NCBI GenBank assembly: GCA_029582265.1
Contig: CM055822.1
Span: 44,627,936 to 44,691,935, forward strand
DNA: 64,000 nt
Direction of reading: 5' to 3'
Source: Zoroaster sp. YZ-2022
Taxonomy: Eukaryota > Echinodermata > Asteroidea > Forcipulatida > Zoroasteridae
Under the pieces are notes generated by a model. That model did no database searches, was not told where the DNA came from, and worked only from the letters and a program-made list of their open reading frames with translations. Shown piece by piece: positions 12,240 to 23,351 of the stretch (its first letter is position 1; each line of letters starts with the position of its first letter). The position numbers and the translations under genes are program-made.

Positions 12240-12897
12240 CGGTGACACCATGTGGAATCTCAATTGAGTAGTAATTAGTTCTGAAAAGAACTGGTGGTAC
12301 AACTCGACGTTTCGATCAGTATGCTCTGATCGTCCTCAGGAGAATGCCGGACTCTGGAAAATGCTGCTGCTTAAGTAGACTGCTGGAGGATCATCCCATG
12401 AATGGATGCTGGAGGATTAGTTCGTTGAGGCGCGCAGGTGGGAAACTGTGAGACTATGAGACTAGGATCCTAGGGGTTGGGGAGAGGAGTGTGTGCTCAC
12501 TGAACTGAATCAGTTGTTGACAAGCACAAGGGGATGGAGGGTGGTTGACTTGGGATATAGGAGATCCCTCAGTCAGGGGTGAGTTATGGACTTAGGATAT
12601 AGGAGATCCCTCAGTCTGGGGTGGGTTATGGACTTTGGATATAGAAGATCCTTCAGTTTGTAGTAGTGGTCGCCAAATGGATGCTGGAGGATTAGTTCAT
12701 TGAGGCGCGCAGGCGGGAACTGTTGAGACTGGGATCCTAGGGGTTGGGGGAGAGGAGTGTGTGCTCACTGAACTGAATCAGTTGTTGACAAGCACAGGGG
12801 ATGGAGGGTGGTTGACTTAGGATATAGGGGATCCCTCAGTCTGGGGTGGGTTATGGACTTTGGATATAGAAGATCCTTCAGTCTGTAGTAGTGGTCG
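12240..12897 (-). mobile_element. 3' region of a Penelope-like element remnant, with internal tandem duplication
   Basis: Read on the minus strand, this follows the coding fragment at 12,898-13,059. It contains a tandem duplication of about 270 bp (ATGGATGCTGGAGGATTAG at about 12,402 and 12,676) plus shorter repeats coding for PQTEGSPIS-like strings. It finishes with CTGAGGACGATCAGAGCATA and GAAACGTCGAGTTGTACCAC, a type of tail I associate with Penelope-like 3' ends. A short degraded piece of the same tail recurs at about 37,240-37,320. Confidence 0.5.
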
Positions 12898-13059
12898 TCA
12901 AATGTCGCTGATGTAGAAGCCGATGTCCTGTGGCACAGTGTCGTGTTTGACGATCTCGATGGCCTCTCTGATGAGTCTGGGGTGCCATGTGTCGATGGGT
13001 GTGATGAGTTGGGCTGCCTGCCAGTCGATTTGGTGGTCCTTGATGTAGGTTTGTTTATT
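12898..13059 (-). pseudogene. Penelope-like element: C-terminal end of the GIY-YIG/RT polyprotein (fragment)
   Basis: About 53 codons read on the minus strand from about 13,059 to a TGA at 12,898-12,900. Key strings are YIKDHQIDWQAAQLI, RLIREAIEIVK and DIGFYISDI. The pattern (D/N)H.IDW, then (R/K)xxREAIxIxK, then xQDxGxxIS is what I know from the C-terminus of Penelope-like elements, after the GIY-YIG endonuclease. The terminal TGA falls where a Trp would be expected, so it may be a premature stop (TGG to TGA); the frame continues beyond it through QTEGS repeats. The reverse transcriptase part is absent, so this is a dead 5'-truncated copy. The family call rests on motif memory only. Confidence 0.5.
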
Positions 13060-14699
13060 GTATAAACCAATGACTCATAGCCTAACAAAAGGGAACAATG
13101 GATCCTCGGTTGGCGGTTATTGTTTACAAATGTCCTCGGTTGAAAAACGTGTACAAATCAAATGGGACAAGACTAGTATGTGAGTATGCGCCAAGTATGA
13201 ATATGCGCCACGCTAGAATGAACCAATCAGAGTGCAGAACTTTGTATTCGCGATCGCGTCACGCAGACTCACAGGCCAAGTTCTCAAATGTTGGAGTTGT
13301 CATATACTTTCTGGCTCTTTTTCAGTTGAAGTTTCGAAAACGAAATCAAGATGGGCATTTATGAATGGGAATAACAGTTCAACCGGGTATTTCCAACGGT
13401 AAAAAGTCTGAGGGTCGTGGCCACGGGCAGTATAATGACAGAGCAAAAGACGAACTTTTATTTCCTTGATAACAGGCGCAAGGTCAGTTATAACGTGGAA
13501 GCATAGATACTAATTTTGCTTAGACGCACAACACTTTGCGCTCAATCAGTCAATCACTAACAAATTACCTCTTGCATAATCATTAGGGCCTATACATATT
13601 TTCAGTTGCCAATAATTACTACTGTCATTATTGACATTTTGTCTTTATTATAACCTTGCATGTGAGTTAATTGCATGGCGAAGGAGGGTTTTCAACGTCA
13701 ATTGACAATTATCTCCGCCGCATTTAATTCAAAGGACAATCAAAAAACGAATTTTTATGTGTGCTTTTGTTTATGTGTCTTTGTGGAGGGTAGGGGTATT
13801 GTGGGGTGTACAAAACCAATGGGATGTCAATGAAAATATTAGTCCAACACGATAGGAGAACAATAGGAATTCATCAGTTTCCCCGCCTACGCCTACATGT
13901 GCCCCCGTAACCGCTACCTTGTGGAGTCCTATAACAAAAGGGAAAGGCAAGAACAATTGGTCTCCACAAGGAATTTCTAAAGAAGCCATGTCTCCACAAG
14001 GAATTTTGTGTACAAACCCTATGAGAAATGTTTAAGTACAGGAACAAAGGAAAGAACAATAGAGGTCTCCACAAGGATGCAAAAATGAGAATGTGTGCGT
14101 GTGTGTGTTTGCAATACTATTTGCACTGCTGGTGTGACGTTGAGGGCGACGCATGATACATTCAGTCGCGATTCTAGCAGCCAGCAGACGACACGTCCAT
14201 TTAAGTGCTCTGGCGGGAAATCTGACTGTGTACCACCATGGAGGTAGAATTAACCACCAAATCCGAATAAGTTGCCTAAAGCATAGAAGATGTTAGAAGA
14301 ATTGAGATTTGATTAGCAATTGATGTATGGGACATTGGTGCATATAAGGTAGGAGGAAAATATTTCGCATACAGGGTATTGCATTCCACGGCAGTATACG
14401 CCTAATAGTGCCCCAGGTATGGCATTATAAAGGAGGTCGGGCCTCCAATGAGATGTACTCCGCTATTTAATAGTGCGGGTAAAGCAGAAGACGGGCCTCT
14501 GCAGTTGCCGTGTTGTGCCAATGGATACTGAGTTTTGATATACTAAAAACAAATAATAATAATAATAAATAAAAAATAATATTGGTAATAGTGGTAATGG
14601 TAATGGTGATCTCCAAACACGGCAAGGTGGCAACTTGAATGTTGTTTCCCAACAAGATCGCAATGAGAACCGTATGTTGTTATGGGGAAACCAACAATA
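13060..14699. other. Non-coding stretch, nothing recognised
   Basis: Unique-looking sequence without a convincing exon. TCCACAAGGAATTT is repeated at about 13,962 and 13,992. No RNA gene is recognised. Confidence 0.35.
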
Positions 14700-17587
14700 A
14701 AAATAAACTTCTCTTCCGACCTAAATCTTTAATTATTAAAAGGACGGTCACTAATTTTTTTTTACATCGATCCACAAAACAAAATATTATAATTTTCATC
14801 ATAATTTTTTAATTTTTTTTAATTTATTTATTTTTATATATTTTTTTTAATTTTTATTAAAAAAAAAATAAACCTTAGAACACACAACCCTTTTACCCTT
14901 CTTAATCAGATTGGTTATGGAAGTAATTGAGAAAGTCATATGCAATGACGTAGTGTGACATCCTTATTAATTGTCGGATAATGTGCCTGGCTATGGTTGA
15001 AGGGAAGTGTAAACAGATCAAGTTTCTCATAATTGCACAGGGAAAGACAGAAATACGTCACACGTATGTCTGTGGATTGCAAAGAGAAATACTTTTATTT
15101 TAATATCACATAATTATATATCGTATCCTATAGGTAATGCACCTTGTTTAAGGATTTTCCTTCTCATAATTATTCCACTCTCTTCACGGTACATCCTCTA
15201 TACATAGAACATACATCTATGACTCAATTCATCTACATGTATACCTTCTCACACACTCTATGTCTTCTCTTTAGAACAGTCTCCCTCTCAAACTCAGACA
15301 AGCAGACATAATTATTCTCATCATATCACCATGTAAAACCAATCTAAAAACCCACTTATTCCCAAAACTGTAATTACTGTCATCTTTATGGTTCAAAGTA
15401 GAGTTATTTTTGTTGCGTCAGGAGTGTCTTTTTTGAAAGACATGTCGCATTATACATACCCAGTATTATTATTCAGCAAGAACATACCGTAACACCCCGC
15501 AACACATAATGATAACTGGAACGTCGACAACAGATTTTGTAATTGCTTTTTCATCACTGATGGTACGGTCTTAACAAAAATGCACTCGATTTGTGTATTC
15601 AGCACCCCCAATCCAACAATGTGCCTCTGTCATATCTCGCATTCTCTATAGACTATGTGACTCTATAGACCATGTGAGTACCAGGGTGATTTCCTGCCGG
15701 GCAAAAGTGTATGTATTTGTATGCAGAGTTTGTACATTTTGTACTTCTCCAATAATTCAAATTAAGAAATTTTCTGCTGATATCTCAAAATATCAGATCT
15801 TATGGTTTCTTGTCATAGAACAGTACACATTTTGTGCCAGGCGCAGTTTGAACATATGATGTCAATGGTCACATCGTCCATTCGATTGCTCTGAATAACT
15901 ACCATTATAACTAGCGCCCTCTACCGGCAGCTTATATAAACCGTAGCGCTAGGAAATATTTATATAACATATTTCTTCTACTGGATGGGTTAATACAAAT
16001 TACTTAAAATGAATTAGATACAAATTATTTGACATGTCTCTATCACGATCTTATAGTAAAGGTGAAGCCATTATTTTCTTAGAATGCGTGCAGTCGTTTA
16101 ACATTGGTTTTCAATTTCATTGACATTTTTAATCAAAGGAACTCGTCAACAAAGTAAACTATGAGTACATATATTTTCCATACAACTGAAGCAAATGACA
16201 TATAGTTCTATATCTCTACCTGTCCCAATCTTTGAAGAGGCTAATAATTTTGACCTATTTTCAGTTTCACTAATGAGGTTTATTCTGATATCATGGAGGA
16301 GGGTACCATTAATAATAATCTACAATTATTTATTTTTCCTGTGTGCTGTTGGCCAAAATGAGCCCGAGTTTAACTAATATTATTGATAAGACCAACAATT
16401 TTCCGGTTTGGGATCTCTGCGCAGGTCACGTCAGATCCGCATGTCGGCATTTTCATGATCACCATTAAAAAAAAGATTACCCAAAAAAAAAATAATAATA
16501 AATTCCCCCCCAACAAACAAAAACAAAAACAACAACAACAACAAAAAACAAAACAAAACAAAATAAAAACGTCACCGCACCGATTTTGAAGCCGACCTAT
16601 GACCAGAAACCGGAGACTTGTTTGGCCTAATATGACTGTAATGTAAAAAAATACTGAACACAAACAACAAAAGGATATAGATGGAATGCATTTACAGGCA
16701 AAATAGCTAGTAGTGAAGTTGTGGCTATTTTATCGCTGTCAAATATGTAACTAAATTTACATAATTATGCGTGGAGGGCGTTGAGCCATGGGGATAGGGC
16801 GAAGGGGCGGTTACCACCTTGTGGGACTTTTTATTTATGTATTATAATTTCTTTTAATATTTTGAATAATACGAAAATAAACTGCAACCAATACTTTGTC
16901 CACAGCGAAATATTTGACCCCATTTTGACCCTTAATTTCCGGTCGAAGATTTTCTGGGGCTACTTGAATAAAGAAAAATGGTCACCGCCTTTCCTTTGAA
17001 AATGTTCTGGCTACGCGCATGACGCCTACACTACACATGCATAGAAGGTCACTTATAAGGTCACTAATAATGCTTTGCAGTCTTGGATAAGACCGTTGAG
17101 TAAGAGGGAACATAGAATAAACACGTGGTATAGGGATACTCTGTTTTTCTGTCTTGCTAATGCCGCTGTATTATCTATCATAAATTACTGTTGATTCTCA
17201 TGTAAATTTGAAGGGTAAATGATGGTAATGGAGTCTTGCAACTTCAATCCCACAGTTTTCATCTGTAAAATTGACAACAAATGCAATCAAAACACGTCCA
17301 CCGTATGGTGCGTATTGTGGAAATATTAAGGGTCCTTTTTGTAGGAAAGGTGATATTTTCCCCACTGCTTCGTCAAACTGAAGATGGTCAAGAGCATAAT
17401 GATCTAAACGTTGAGTTAAACCACAGCCTTAGAGATTACTTTGACATGGTTTCAACGCAAACCTTTAACGTATTCATAGCTTTACTCACACTAAACTTTA
17501 ACATATCTAAAGTCATAATTCAAGTATAGTGAGTGTCAAATACAAATTTCTATAATAAAAAGGAGTTTTAAAACACCACAACGTAAA

Positions 17588-17873
17588 TACTGTGAAAAAC
17601 AACGTTAATTTTGAACATGTCTTTGTGTTAATTTATAAACACTTTTTTGGAAATAAACGAGCTTTGGTGTTCATAAAGTGTAATCCCCTTTAAAGCACTT
17701 TTGAGTCTTAGCTATTAATGTCTTAATGTGTTAAAATTAATTAACGGACAAACGTGTTTTGATTTAACAAAAAATGTACACCGCAACGCTTTTTAGCTTT
17801 GGAAAATAAACACCAAAACATGTCCATAAAGTGTTTATAAGATGTTTAAACATTAACACTTGTTTTTACAGTG
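17588..17873. mobile_element. MITE-like element with imperfect TIRs
   Basis: The left end ACTGTGAAAAACAACGTTAA and the right end (reverse complement CACTGTAAAAACAAGTGTTA) form imperfect inverted repeats over about 35 bp. The same element lies at 27,218-27,511 in copy B and near 35,505-35,759 in copy C, so it predates the segment duplication. The superfamily is not assigned. Confidence 0.5.
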
Positions 17874-18166
17874 CAGGTTGGGAACAAACAATTTTAAAGT
17901 TAAATATTTCGATAAACTGTTTATAGTCCAAACTCTAATAACAAAAAGGCATGAGTAAACACTATAAAAAAACACTAAAAACCGGCTCTTCTCAGAGCCA
18001 ACACCTCTACTTTAGAGATTTGTTATATGGTGCTCCGGAGAACTTTCCTAATTAACACCAAATCAAGTTAGCTTTTAAATTTCCAATAAAGAAATATATT
18101 TGTTTTGACCAAAATCACAACCATTCACCATTATTTTAACGAACAAATTGTATATAATGAGTGACG

Positions 18167-18172
18167 TTTATT
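18167..18172 (-). promoter_or_regulatory. Candidate poly(A) signal of the F5/8C gene
   Basis: AATAAA on the minus strand (TTTATT on plus), about 0.8 kb downstream of the stop codon at 18,965. The same hexamer is kept at the corresponding place in copy B. Other signals are possible. Confidence 0.3.
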
Positions 18173-18368
18173 GAGCAGTTTGTTGAGTAGTTTGTTGAGG
18201 AAAGGACATGGGGCACTTTTCCCAATTAAAGGACAATATCGTCATGATCAGAGTAGAATTTTGATAGGGCATGGAATCGATGTCCTAGTTTAAATGAATT
18301 CAGTGACTGATAATACCCGACGAACATGCACTTGCCTAGAAAACAAAGCGCGGTAATATCATATCATT

Positions 18369-18620
18369 GGCGGATCCAAAGGGGGGCTAAGGGGGCTGTA
18401 GCCCCCCTAAAATCGTAAAAAAGGAGAGAAAAGGAGAGAGAGTGGGAGGGGAGGGGAGAACGCACTCCCATTCCCACAGTGTGCGGGTTAAACGTAAGGA
18501 GGTGATGACCTACTTAGTACTATGCTGACCGCTGCGCATAGGAAGTGGCGGCACCCTTTGTACTACTGAAAAATAATTGTTTTTGATTCCCAGCCCCCCT
18601 AAAAATGTTCTGGATCCGCC
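18369..18620. mobile_element. Small TIR element (GGCGGATCC family) in the 3' UTR region
   Basis: It begins GGCGGATCCAAAGGGGGGC and ends with the near-inverse GCCCCCCT...TGGATCCGCC, about 252 bp. Copy B has an uninterrupted sequence at the matching site (about 27,915), giving an empty-site comparison. It is non-coding. Confidence 0.7.
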
Positions 18621-18964
18621 CATGCATATTACCATGGCTACTGCATAAATATCATTATTATATCCAGCCGCTGGTTCGTTTATGTAGCCGCCACGATGAT
18701 ATGATGTTATCACGCCCTGTCATTGTAGACCAGCGCGAGATCGTGGGGGTATTATTTTCAGTCATCTAAAACTAGGACACCGATTCCATGCGCTGTCGAA
18801 AGCTGCTCTGATCGTGATGATATTGTCATTTTAAGCTCTGTCCCTCAAGAAAACCATAATATAATTATACATCTCATTTCCCTCTTTGACCCCAAATTTG
18901 ATTAATGGTTTAGCAAACCATGTCAAGGAGTGTTGATTTTTAACATGGCTTTACTTAAGCATGC

Positions 18965-19105
18965 TTAACGCTTGCATCCTATCACCTCAAAACGCATACT
19001 GCGATGGTTATTCCACAAAGTAGGCAGAATGCGCAAAAATCTTGTAAACAAAACCGTCGCAAATCTATTGGTCACCTGAGTGTCTCCATCTGTGTTTCCT
19101 GTGAA
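18965..19105 (-). CDS. F5/8 type C domain gene, last exon (copy A, exon B)
   Basis: 141 nt encoding 46 residues and TAA at 18,965-18,967. An acceptor TTATTTTCCACAG lies immediately upstream, and the exon starts in phase 0. It begins FTGNTDGDTQVTNRF, continues with FTRFLRILPTLW and ends FEVIGCKR. This is the C-terminal half of an F5/8C (discoidin) domain: the F.GN.D.dT.v.N.F strand, the TRF.RI.P.W strand, and the final Cys that normally pairs with the domain's first Cys. The stop follows two residues after that Cys, so the domain ends the protein. Such domains are extracellular and bind carbohydrate, lipid or protein ligands; the ligand here is unknown. Confidence 0.82.
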   Translation of the reverse strand, partial: FTGNTDGDTQVTNRFATVLFTRFLRILPTLWNNHRSMRFEVIGCKR

Positions 19106-19909
19106 CTGTGGAAAATAATTTAAAGAGTGCCATTAATTTGATCCATTTTATTCAGTATAATTAAGGGTTATTATTTCTAAACATTATATTCTAATAATGA
19201 CGTGGTTTAATAAAGCGTTGGTATAGTACTTGTATTCTAATAGCGCAATGTCGTTACCCCTGATAACTTTGCCAATATCTTTTCTGTACAGTTTCTTAGC
19301 TCATGGGAAAGTATACAGTCTCGAGCTTCCTCAGTCGGCGCTTTGGTGGTTTTCAAAATACAACTCAACCCCTTTACGTCACAGCTATATCCATCATTCT
19401 GGTTGAATAGAAACACTTATGTTGACAGTAGGGGTGCACAATGTGCTTCCTCTGATATTTTTGTTATATCTCCTAAAGTCTTCGAACGATCACTGTCTTA
19501 ATAGTGTCCTATTAAACTATCCCTTTCACAATTAGAAAACGCAAACGCATTTTGCAATGTCATTTTTATAGGCTATTTAAATACTAATTTTTGTCAATCA
19601 TGACATAATGTTTTGATTCCTAATGTTTTGAACCAAAACTGCACGTTTCTGCCCGTCGGTATGCACGCGCATTGTGTTTTGGTTTAGGCGTGACATCATA
19701 GATCACATTGCCTACGCATTGATCTCCATTATAATGATGATGGAGATCAATATAGATCAATGAGACGATGAGACCTGTGACGTCATGTCTTAACCAAAAC
19801 AGGATGAGCGCGCATACCGCTGGCCGGGCACTAAAACGTTACCGCGTCACAGGTCACATCGTCTATAAAAATTATACGCCTTAATTTGTCTCTTGACATT
19901 ATAACTTGC

Positions 19910-20121
19910 CTCATTTGGTGTCCCATCTTCATCATTCAAGTAATGCAAGTCTTGGTCATCATCACCGTACTGTACTTGGTAAGCTGTGACCCATTGGTCT
20001 GTGTTGTCTGCGCTATCCCGGCCCTGTGTGATCAGACCAGTGACGTATACCTTGACACCAAAGTCAACTTGTATCCATGGATGAGCGTCTCCCCGGCCAA
20101 CTAACCACGCACGGGCAAAAC
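19910..20121 (-). CDS. F5/8 type C domain gene, middle exon (copy A, exon A)
   Basis: 212 nt. It starts in phase 1 after AATAAACAG and ends in phase 0 before a GC-type donor (GAG|GCAAGT). It is open throughout. Core strings are RAWLVGRGDAHPWIQVDFG, VYVTGLITQGR, QWVTAYQVQYGDDD and NEDG/NDEDG-like turns near the end. The AW..(x)n.HPWIQVDFG...ITQGR.....WVT.Y.V.Y pattern is the centre of F5/8C domains. It joins in frame to exon B (18,965-19,105) and to exon N (25,363-25,488). Compared with copy B this exon differs in 19 codons by amino acid and in only 3 silently (hand count), plus one codon indel. See findings. Confidence 0.82.
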
Positions 20122-20163
20122 CTGTTTATTCCGTAAAAATATATCGGTTACCGTATATAATAA

Positions 20164-21119
20164 TGTGGAGAATACGCCTTTACGCTGTCCCTGGATACAC
20201 ATTCTATTTTTAGCTTCGCATGTGCATTTGCATATGACATTATGTGTAAGTTTGGACCTTCACGCAGTTGGGAATTTTACCTCAAATCCATTCTCGATGA
20301 AAGCAGATCCCTGTTTTCAAAATATTGTTTATTACCAAGCAATACTTACATTTCTATATAAATATAATACATGTCACTTTTATACAAATATACGGTGTCA
20401 TTTACATGTATATTACTTTATATTTAGTTTATTATCTCCATCATTTGGTAGGCGTAGTGATAATTATTTTGGTGTTGTGTCCACACACTCTGCGATAGCG
20501 GGACGGAACTCTTTCTTTTTGTTGTTGAGGAAGAACGGGAGGAAAGTTTTGCGGGATTTGTTTGCCCATATTCTATATTTCTTCCATATTGTGTCGTTGC
20601 ATGCGACATGGCTTTTCCCTAAGCTAGCCATAGGCTATTTCCAGGACCTGTGACAAAGTGATTACCATCGCACCTAGGGATTATTCATGGTGGAGGATTA
20701 TTTATAGTGGAGGATTATTTATTGACGAGGATTATTTTATAAGGATTACTTCTTCTCGGGATTATCTCATGGGATTATTTTGAACTGTTCGTGAACTGTT
20801 CGTGTACTTTTCTCGTGTGGATTTCATACAAATTATTTTCGTGAACTGTTTTTCGTGGATTGTTCTAGTGCTGATTACTTCCATGCTGATTATATCTGTG
20901 CTGGATTGTTTTTGATCGTGAAGTTACTTTGATTGACCTGATTTGAACTGTGATCTTCAATAAATTCTCCAATGACAATTTGATGAGATTTAAATCAGAT
21001 CTTCAATTGCTTTCTTTGTAAATTCGTGTGACGTGTATGAACCTAACACACTCGTCCCAAATAATTTGGTGACCAACCCCCCTCTTCAGCTGTGACACCA
21101 CAGCCTGGGTTTCACTACA
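20164..21119. mobile_element. Solo-LTR-like insertion in intron between exons N and A
   Basis: It begins TGTGGAGAATACG, ends GGTTTCACTACA (TG...CA), and is flanked by the 7-base direct repeat ATAATAA (20,157-20,163 and 21,120-21,126). Copy B has a single ATAATAA and no insert at the same point (about 29,452), so this is a clean insertion of 956 bp. An AATAAA occurs inside at about 20,960, and GGATTATTTAT-like repeats lie at 20,680-20,760. No coding domain is visible. Solo LTR is the best fit; a non-autonomous DNA element is possible. Confidence 0.5.
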
Positions 21120-21740
21120 ATAATAAATAACATCATGCACGTTCATTTTGTGAACAAGAGCAATGCATCTACTAAATAATTCTTAATCTACTTAATAATT
21201 CTTAATCTACTTAATAATTCTTATTCTCTATTTAAACGTAAATTTATTGCAGTCATCATAGAGATACATTGCAATGCTATAAGGTATCAACAAATACAAC
21301 AATTTGAGTACATTTGTTTGTACTCGTACTCGTACTAATGGAAATGTACTCGTACTTGTTTCCATCAAAATGTAAACAGTGGATAATGTACAATGTATGG
21401 GATAATGAAATCTTGTCCTCCGGGGAAACACACCACGCACCGACCAAACCTGTTTATTCTGTAACAATGTACCGGTATCGGTTATATAATGATAAATAAC
21501 AACATCTACTTTATAATTCTTATTCTCTATATATTTAAATTTATATAGATAAATGTATTGCAATCATCATAAAGATACATTGTAATGCTATAAGGTATCC
21601 ATAAAATACAACAATTACAGACGTATATAATTATTTCGAGTCGTAGTACTCATACTCGTACTCGAGTACATTTGTTTGTACTCGTACTCGTACTAATGAA
21701 AATTTACTCATACTTTGTTACCATCAAAATGTACTCACAC
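21120..21740. repeat. Duplicated intron segment with GTACTC-rich tracts
   Basis: The stretch ending in (GTACTC)n-like sequence at about 21,230-21,380 is repeated at about 21,530-21,740, including AATGCTATAAGGTATC and ACATTTGTTTGTACTCGTAC. The two repeats are separated by a partial copy of exon A. Confidence 0.65.
21409..21449 (-). pseudogene. Truncated extra copy of F5/8C exon A
   Basis: The AATAAACAG acceptor context and the first codons of exon A are repeated here, coding LVGAWCVSPED in the correct phase (phase 1). The similarity then stops and the rest of the domain is missing. This is a leftover of a tandem exon duplication. It differs from both complete versions of exon A. Confidence 0.6.
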
Positions 21741-21837
21741 TACAAGTGACGAGTAATATCTTGTAATATCAACTCTCCATCCATACAGTAAAATCAGGGG
21801 GTGAAAAACAGTGAGATGTGCAGTTCAAAATGAACTA

Positions 21838-22025
21838 CAATCCCGGCCAAATCTCGCTGGGCCCCCCGGCCCCCTGACAATGTTGGCTCTTATTGGGCGG
21901 TCTGTGCTCCGGCTGGAGATAACAACATTGGTGGGGGGGGGGGAGCAGGGTAGCGGAGAGCGGAGAGCGGGGACAGCGTAGGGTATGTTTATTGTCACGT
22001 GTCCCAACTATTTTGGCCGGGATTG
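21838..22025. mobile_element. TIR element (MITE-like), left copy of composite
   Basis: 188 bp with ends CAATCCCGGCCAAA and TTTGGCCGGGATTG (14-bp TIR). It is G-rich inside (a run of G at about 21,933). A TA precedes the left end (21,836-21,837). The right end joins directly to the satellite monomer (TCTGAATT). Confidence 0.75.
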
Positions 22026-22345
22026 TCTGAATTTTCTCTTAGTTTATCTACGGAGCCGTGACCAGACGCGGGCAAACCGCAGTCTTTGTCTTTGTCTCAA
22101 GAACAATACATTAAGGGACAAGGCAAGTGATGGTGTTGGTGATCATCTCGTGATGATGATGATGCCAATGATGTAGGTGACGCTGGACGTCATCCTCATC
22201 CTCATTATCCTCATCATCTTCGTCACTCTCCTCCTCAAAATCATCATCCAATAATCAAAAAATAATAATCAAAAAATAAAATAAACAATAAATAAATAAA
22301 AGTAATATTATTGTCGGTGATGCGGACAAAAATACATAAACATTC

Positions 22346-22417
22346 TACTTGGTTGGGATTCGAACATACGATCTCCGCATTTCAGATCAGATGTCTTAAC
22401 CACTAGACCACCGTGGC
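22346..22417 (-). pseudogene. tRNA-like sequence, type 1 (SINE-head-like)
   Basis: 72 nt with A box TGGTCTAGTGG, a 4-bp D stem GTCT/AGAC and B box TGTTCGAATCC. The acceptor ends (GCCACGG and CCAAGTA) do not pair and the T stem is poor, so it is not a working tRNA. Confidence 0.6.
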
Positions 22418-22785
22418 AACCTGCAAGCGTCCCCAGTTCGATACCCTTGGACGATGCATGGCTGCAATGCGCTTGCGCGCAAAACACAGATGATCAGAAC
22501 TTTATTGTAGGGTGCACCGTACACGGTTCACCATGCCATTTTGGTCCATAAGTTCCCAAAAGAGAGTTTGTGTTCAACGCGAAAAGCACATTAAGATACA
22601 CAAACAACATACAAGCCTCTTCAATTTGGTTTCATCCCCTCATTCCGTTATTTTGACGAAAAATCCAACGGTGATCCATCGAAACCAATAAAGAAAGGAA
22701 GGGAGTGACTCTCCTTCTTTATTGTTCAGTGGTGAACCGTGGTTACATTATCCATCGACATATGAATGGGACCGAACTGGTGTAT

Positions 22786-22857
22786 ACCACGGTGGTATAG
22801 TGGATAAGACACCTGTTGTAAAACGCGGGGATCGTGGGTTCGAATCCCACCCGATTA
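22786..22857 (+). pseudogene. tRNA-like sequence, type 2 (SINE-head-like)
   Basis: 72 nt with A box TGGTATAGTGG, perfect T arm GTGGG-TTCGAAT-CCCAC (B box GGTTCGAATCC) and a normal 5-base variable loop. Only three acceptor pairs form (CGG/CCG) and the anticodon stem is broken. It is related to type 1, including the tail AGAACGTTTGTATC. Confidence 0.65.
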
Positions 22858-23160
22858 GAACGTTTGTATCTTTTTGTATAAAGAGTATAATTTATCACAC
22901 GTTAGGGTAAAATCTACAATAATATTTTATCATTATTAAAAAAAATTCCCCAAATAATTTTCTTTAATTCAACCTTTGGACGCTATTTCATGTTTGGGAA
23001 ACAAAACCAAACACCCCTCCAGAGAAAACTTAATAATGCTACTGTAGTAATAAAATAAAATAAACTGAAAAAAAAAAAAAAAAAATTCACAAAGACAGAC
23101 AATAAGCGCATGGATAAAATGGGCATGTCGCTCACATATTATACTACAAGGGAATTCAGA

Positions 23161-23351
23161 CAATCCCGGCCAAATCTCGCTGGGCCCCCCGGCCCCCTGA
23201 CAATGTTGGCTCTTATTGGGCGGTCTGTGCTCCGGCTGGAGATAACAACATTGGTGGGGGGAGCGGGGGAGCAGGGGAGCGGAGAGCGGAGAGCGGGGAC
23301 AGCGTAGGGTATGTTTATTGTCACGTGTCCCAACTATTTTGGCCGGGATTG
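23161..23351. mobile_element. TIR element (MITE-like), right copy of composite
   Basis: 191 bp, same family and orientation as 21,838-22,025. It starts CAATCCCGGCC directly after the monomer end GAATTCAGA, and ends GGCCGGGATTG followed by TA (23,352-23,353). Confidence 0.75.

Larger units (their letters stand above)
14700..21335. repeat. Large duplicated segment, copy A (proximal part)
   Basis: This segment recurs at 46,140-50,560 (copy D, degraded). From about 17,386 onward it also recurs at 27,037-29,640 (copy B) and partly at 35,390-37,200 (copy C). Copy A continues after a large insertion at 25,255-26,536. It carries F5/8C exons on the minus strand. The part from 14,700 to 17,380 has no recognisable gene; it holds A/T tracts at 14,750-14,870 and 16,465-16,565. 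Confidence 0.8.
22026..23160 (-). repeat. Single monomer of the 1.12-kb satellite, inverted
   Basis: This is the reverse complement of one unit of the array at 52,266-64,000. It starts at TCTGAATT and ends at AATTCAGA, i.e. it is cut exactly at the centre of the palindrome that joins monomers in the array. It includes both tRNA-like sequences. Confidence 0.85.
21838..23351. mobile_element. Composite element: MITE - satellite monomer - MITE, TA target duplication
   Basis: Two near-identical 188-191 bp TIR elements in direct orientation flank exactly one 1,135-bp monomer (inverted relative to the 52-64 kb array). TA is found outside each outer end (21,836-21,837 and 23,352-23,353) but not at the inner junctions. 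That suggests the whole block moved as one unit using its outer TIRs. TA duplication is typical of Tc1/mariner-type transposition. No transposase is encoded. Confidence 0.6.

Noticed and set aside
20165..20653. 162-codon plus-strand frame
   Set aside because: It lies inside the solo-LTR-like insertion, has no known motif and unconvincing composition.
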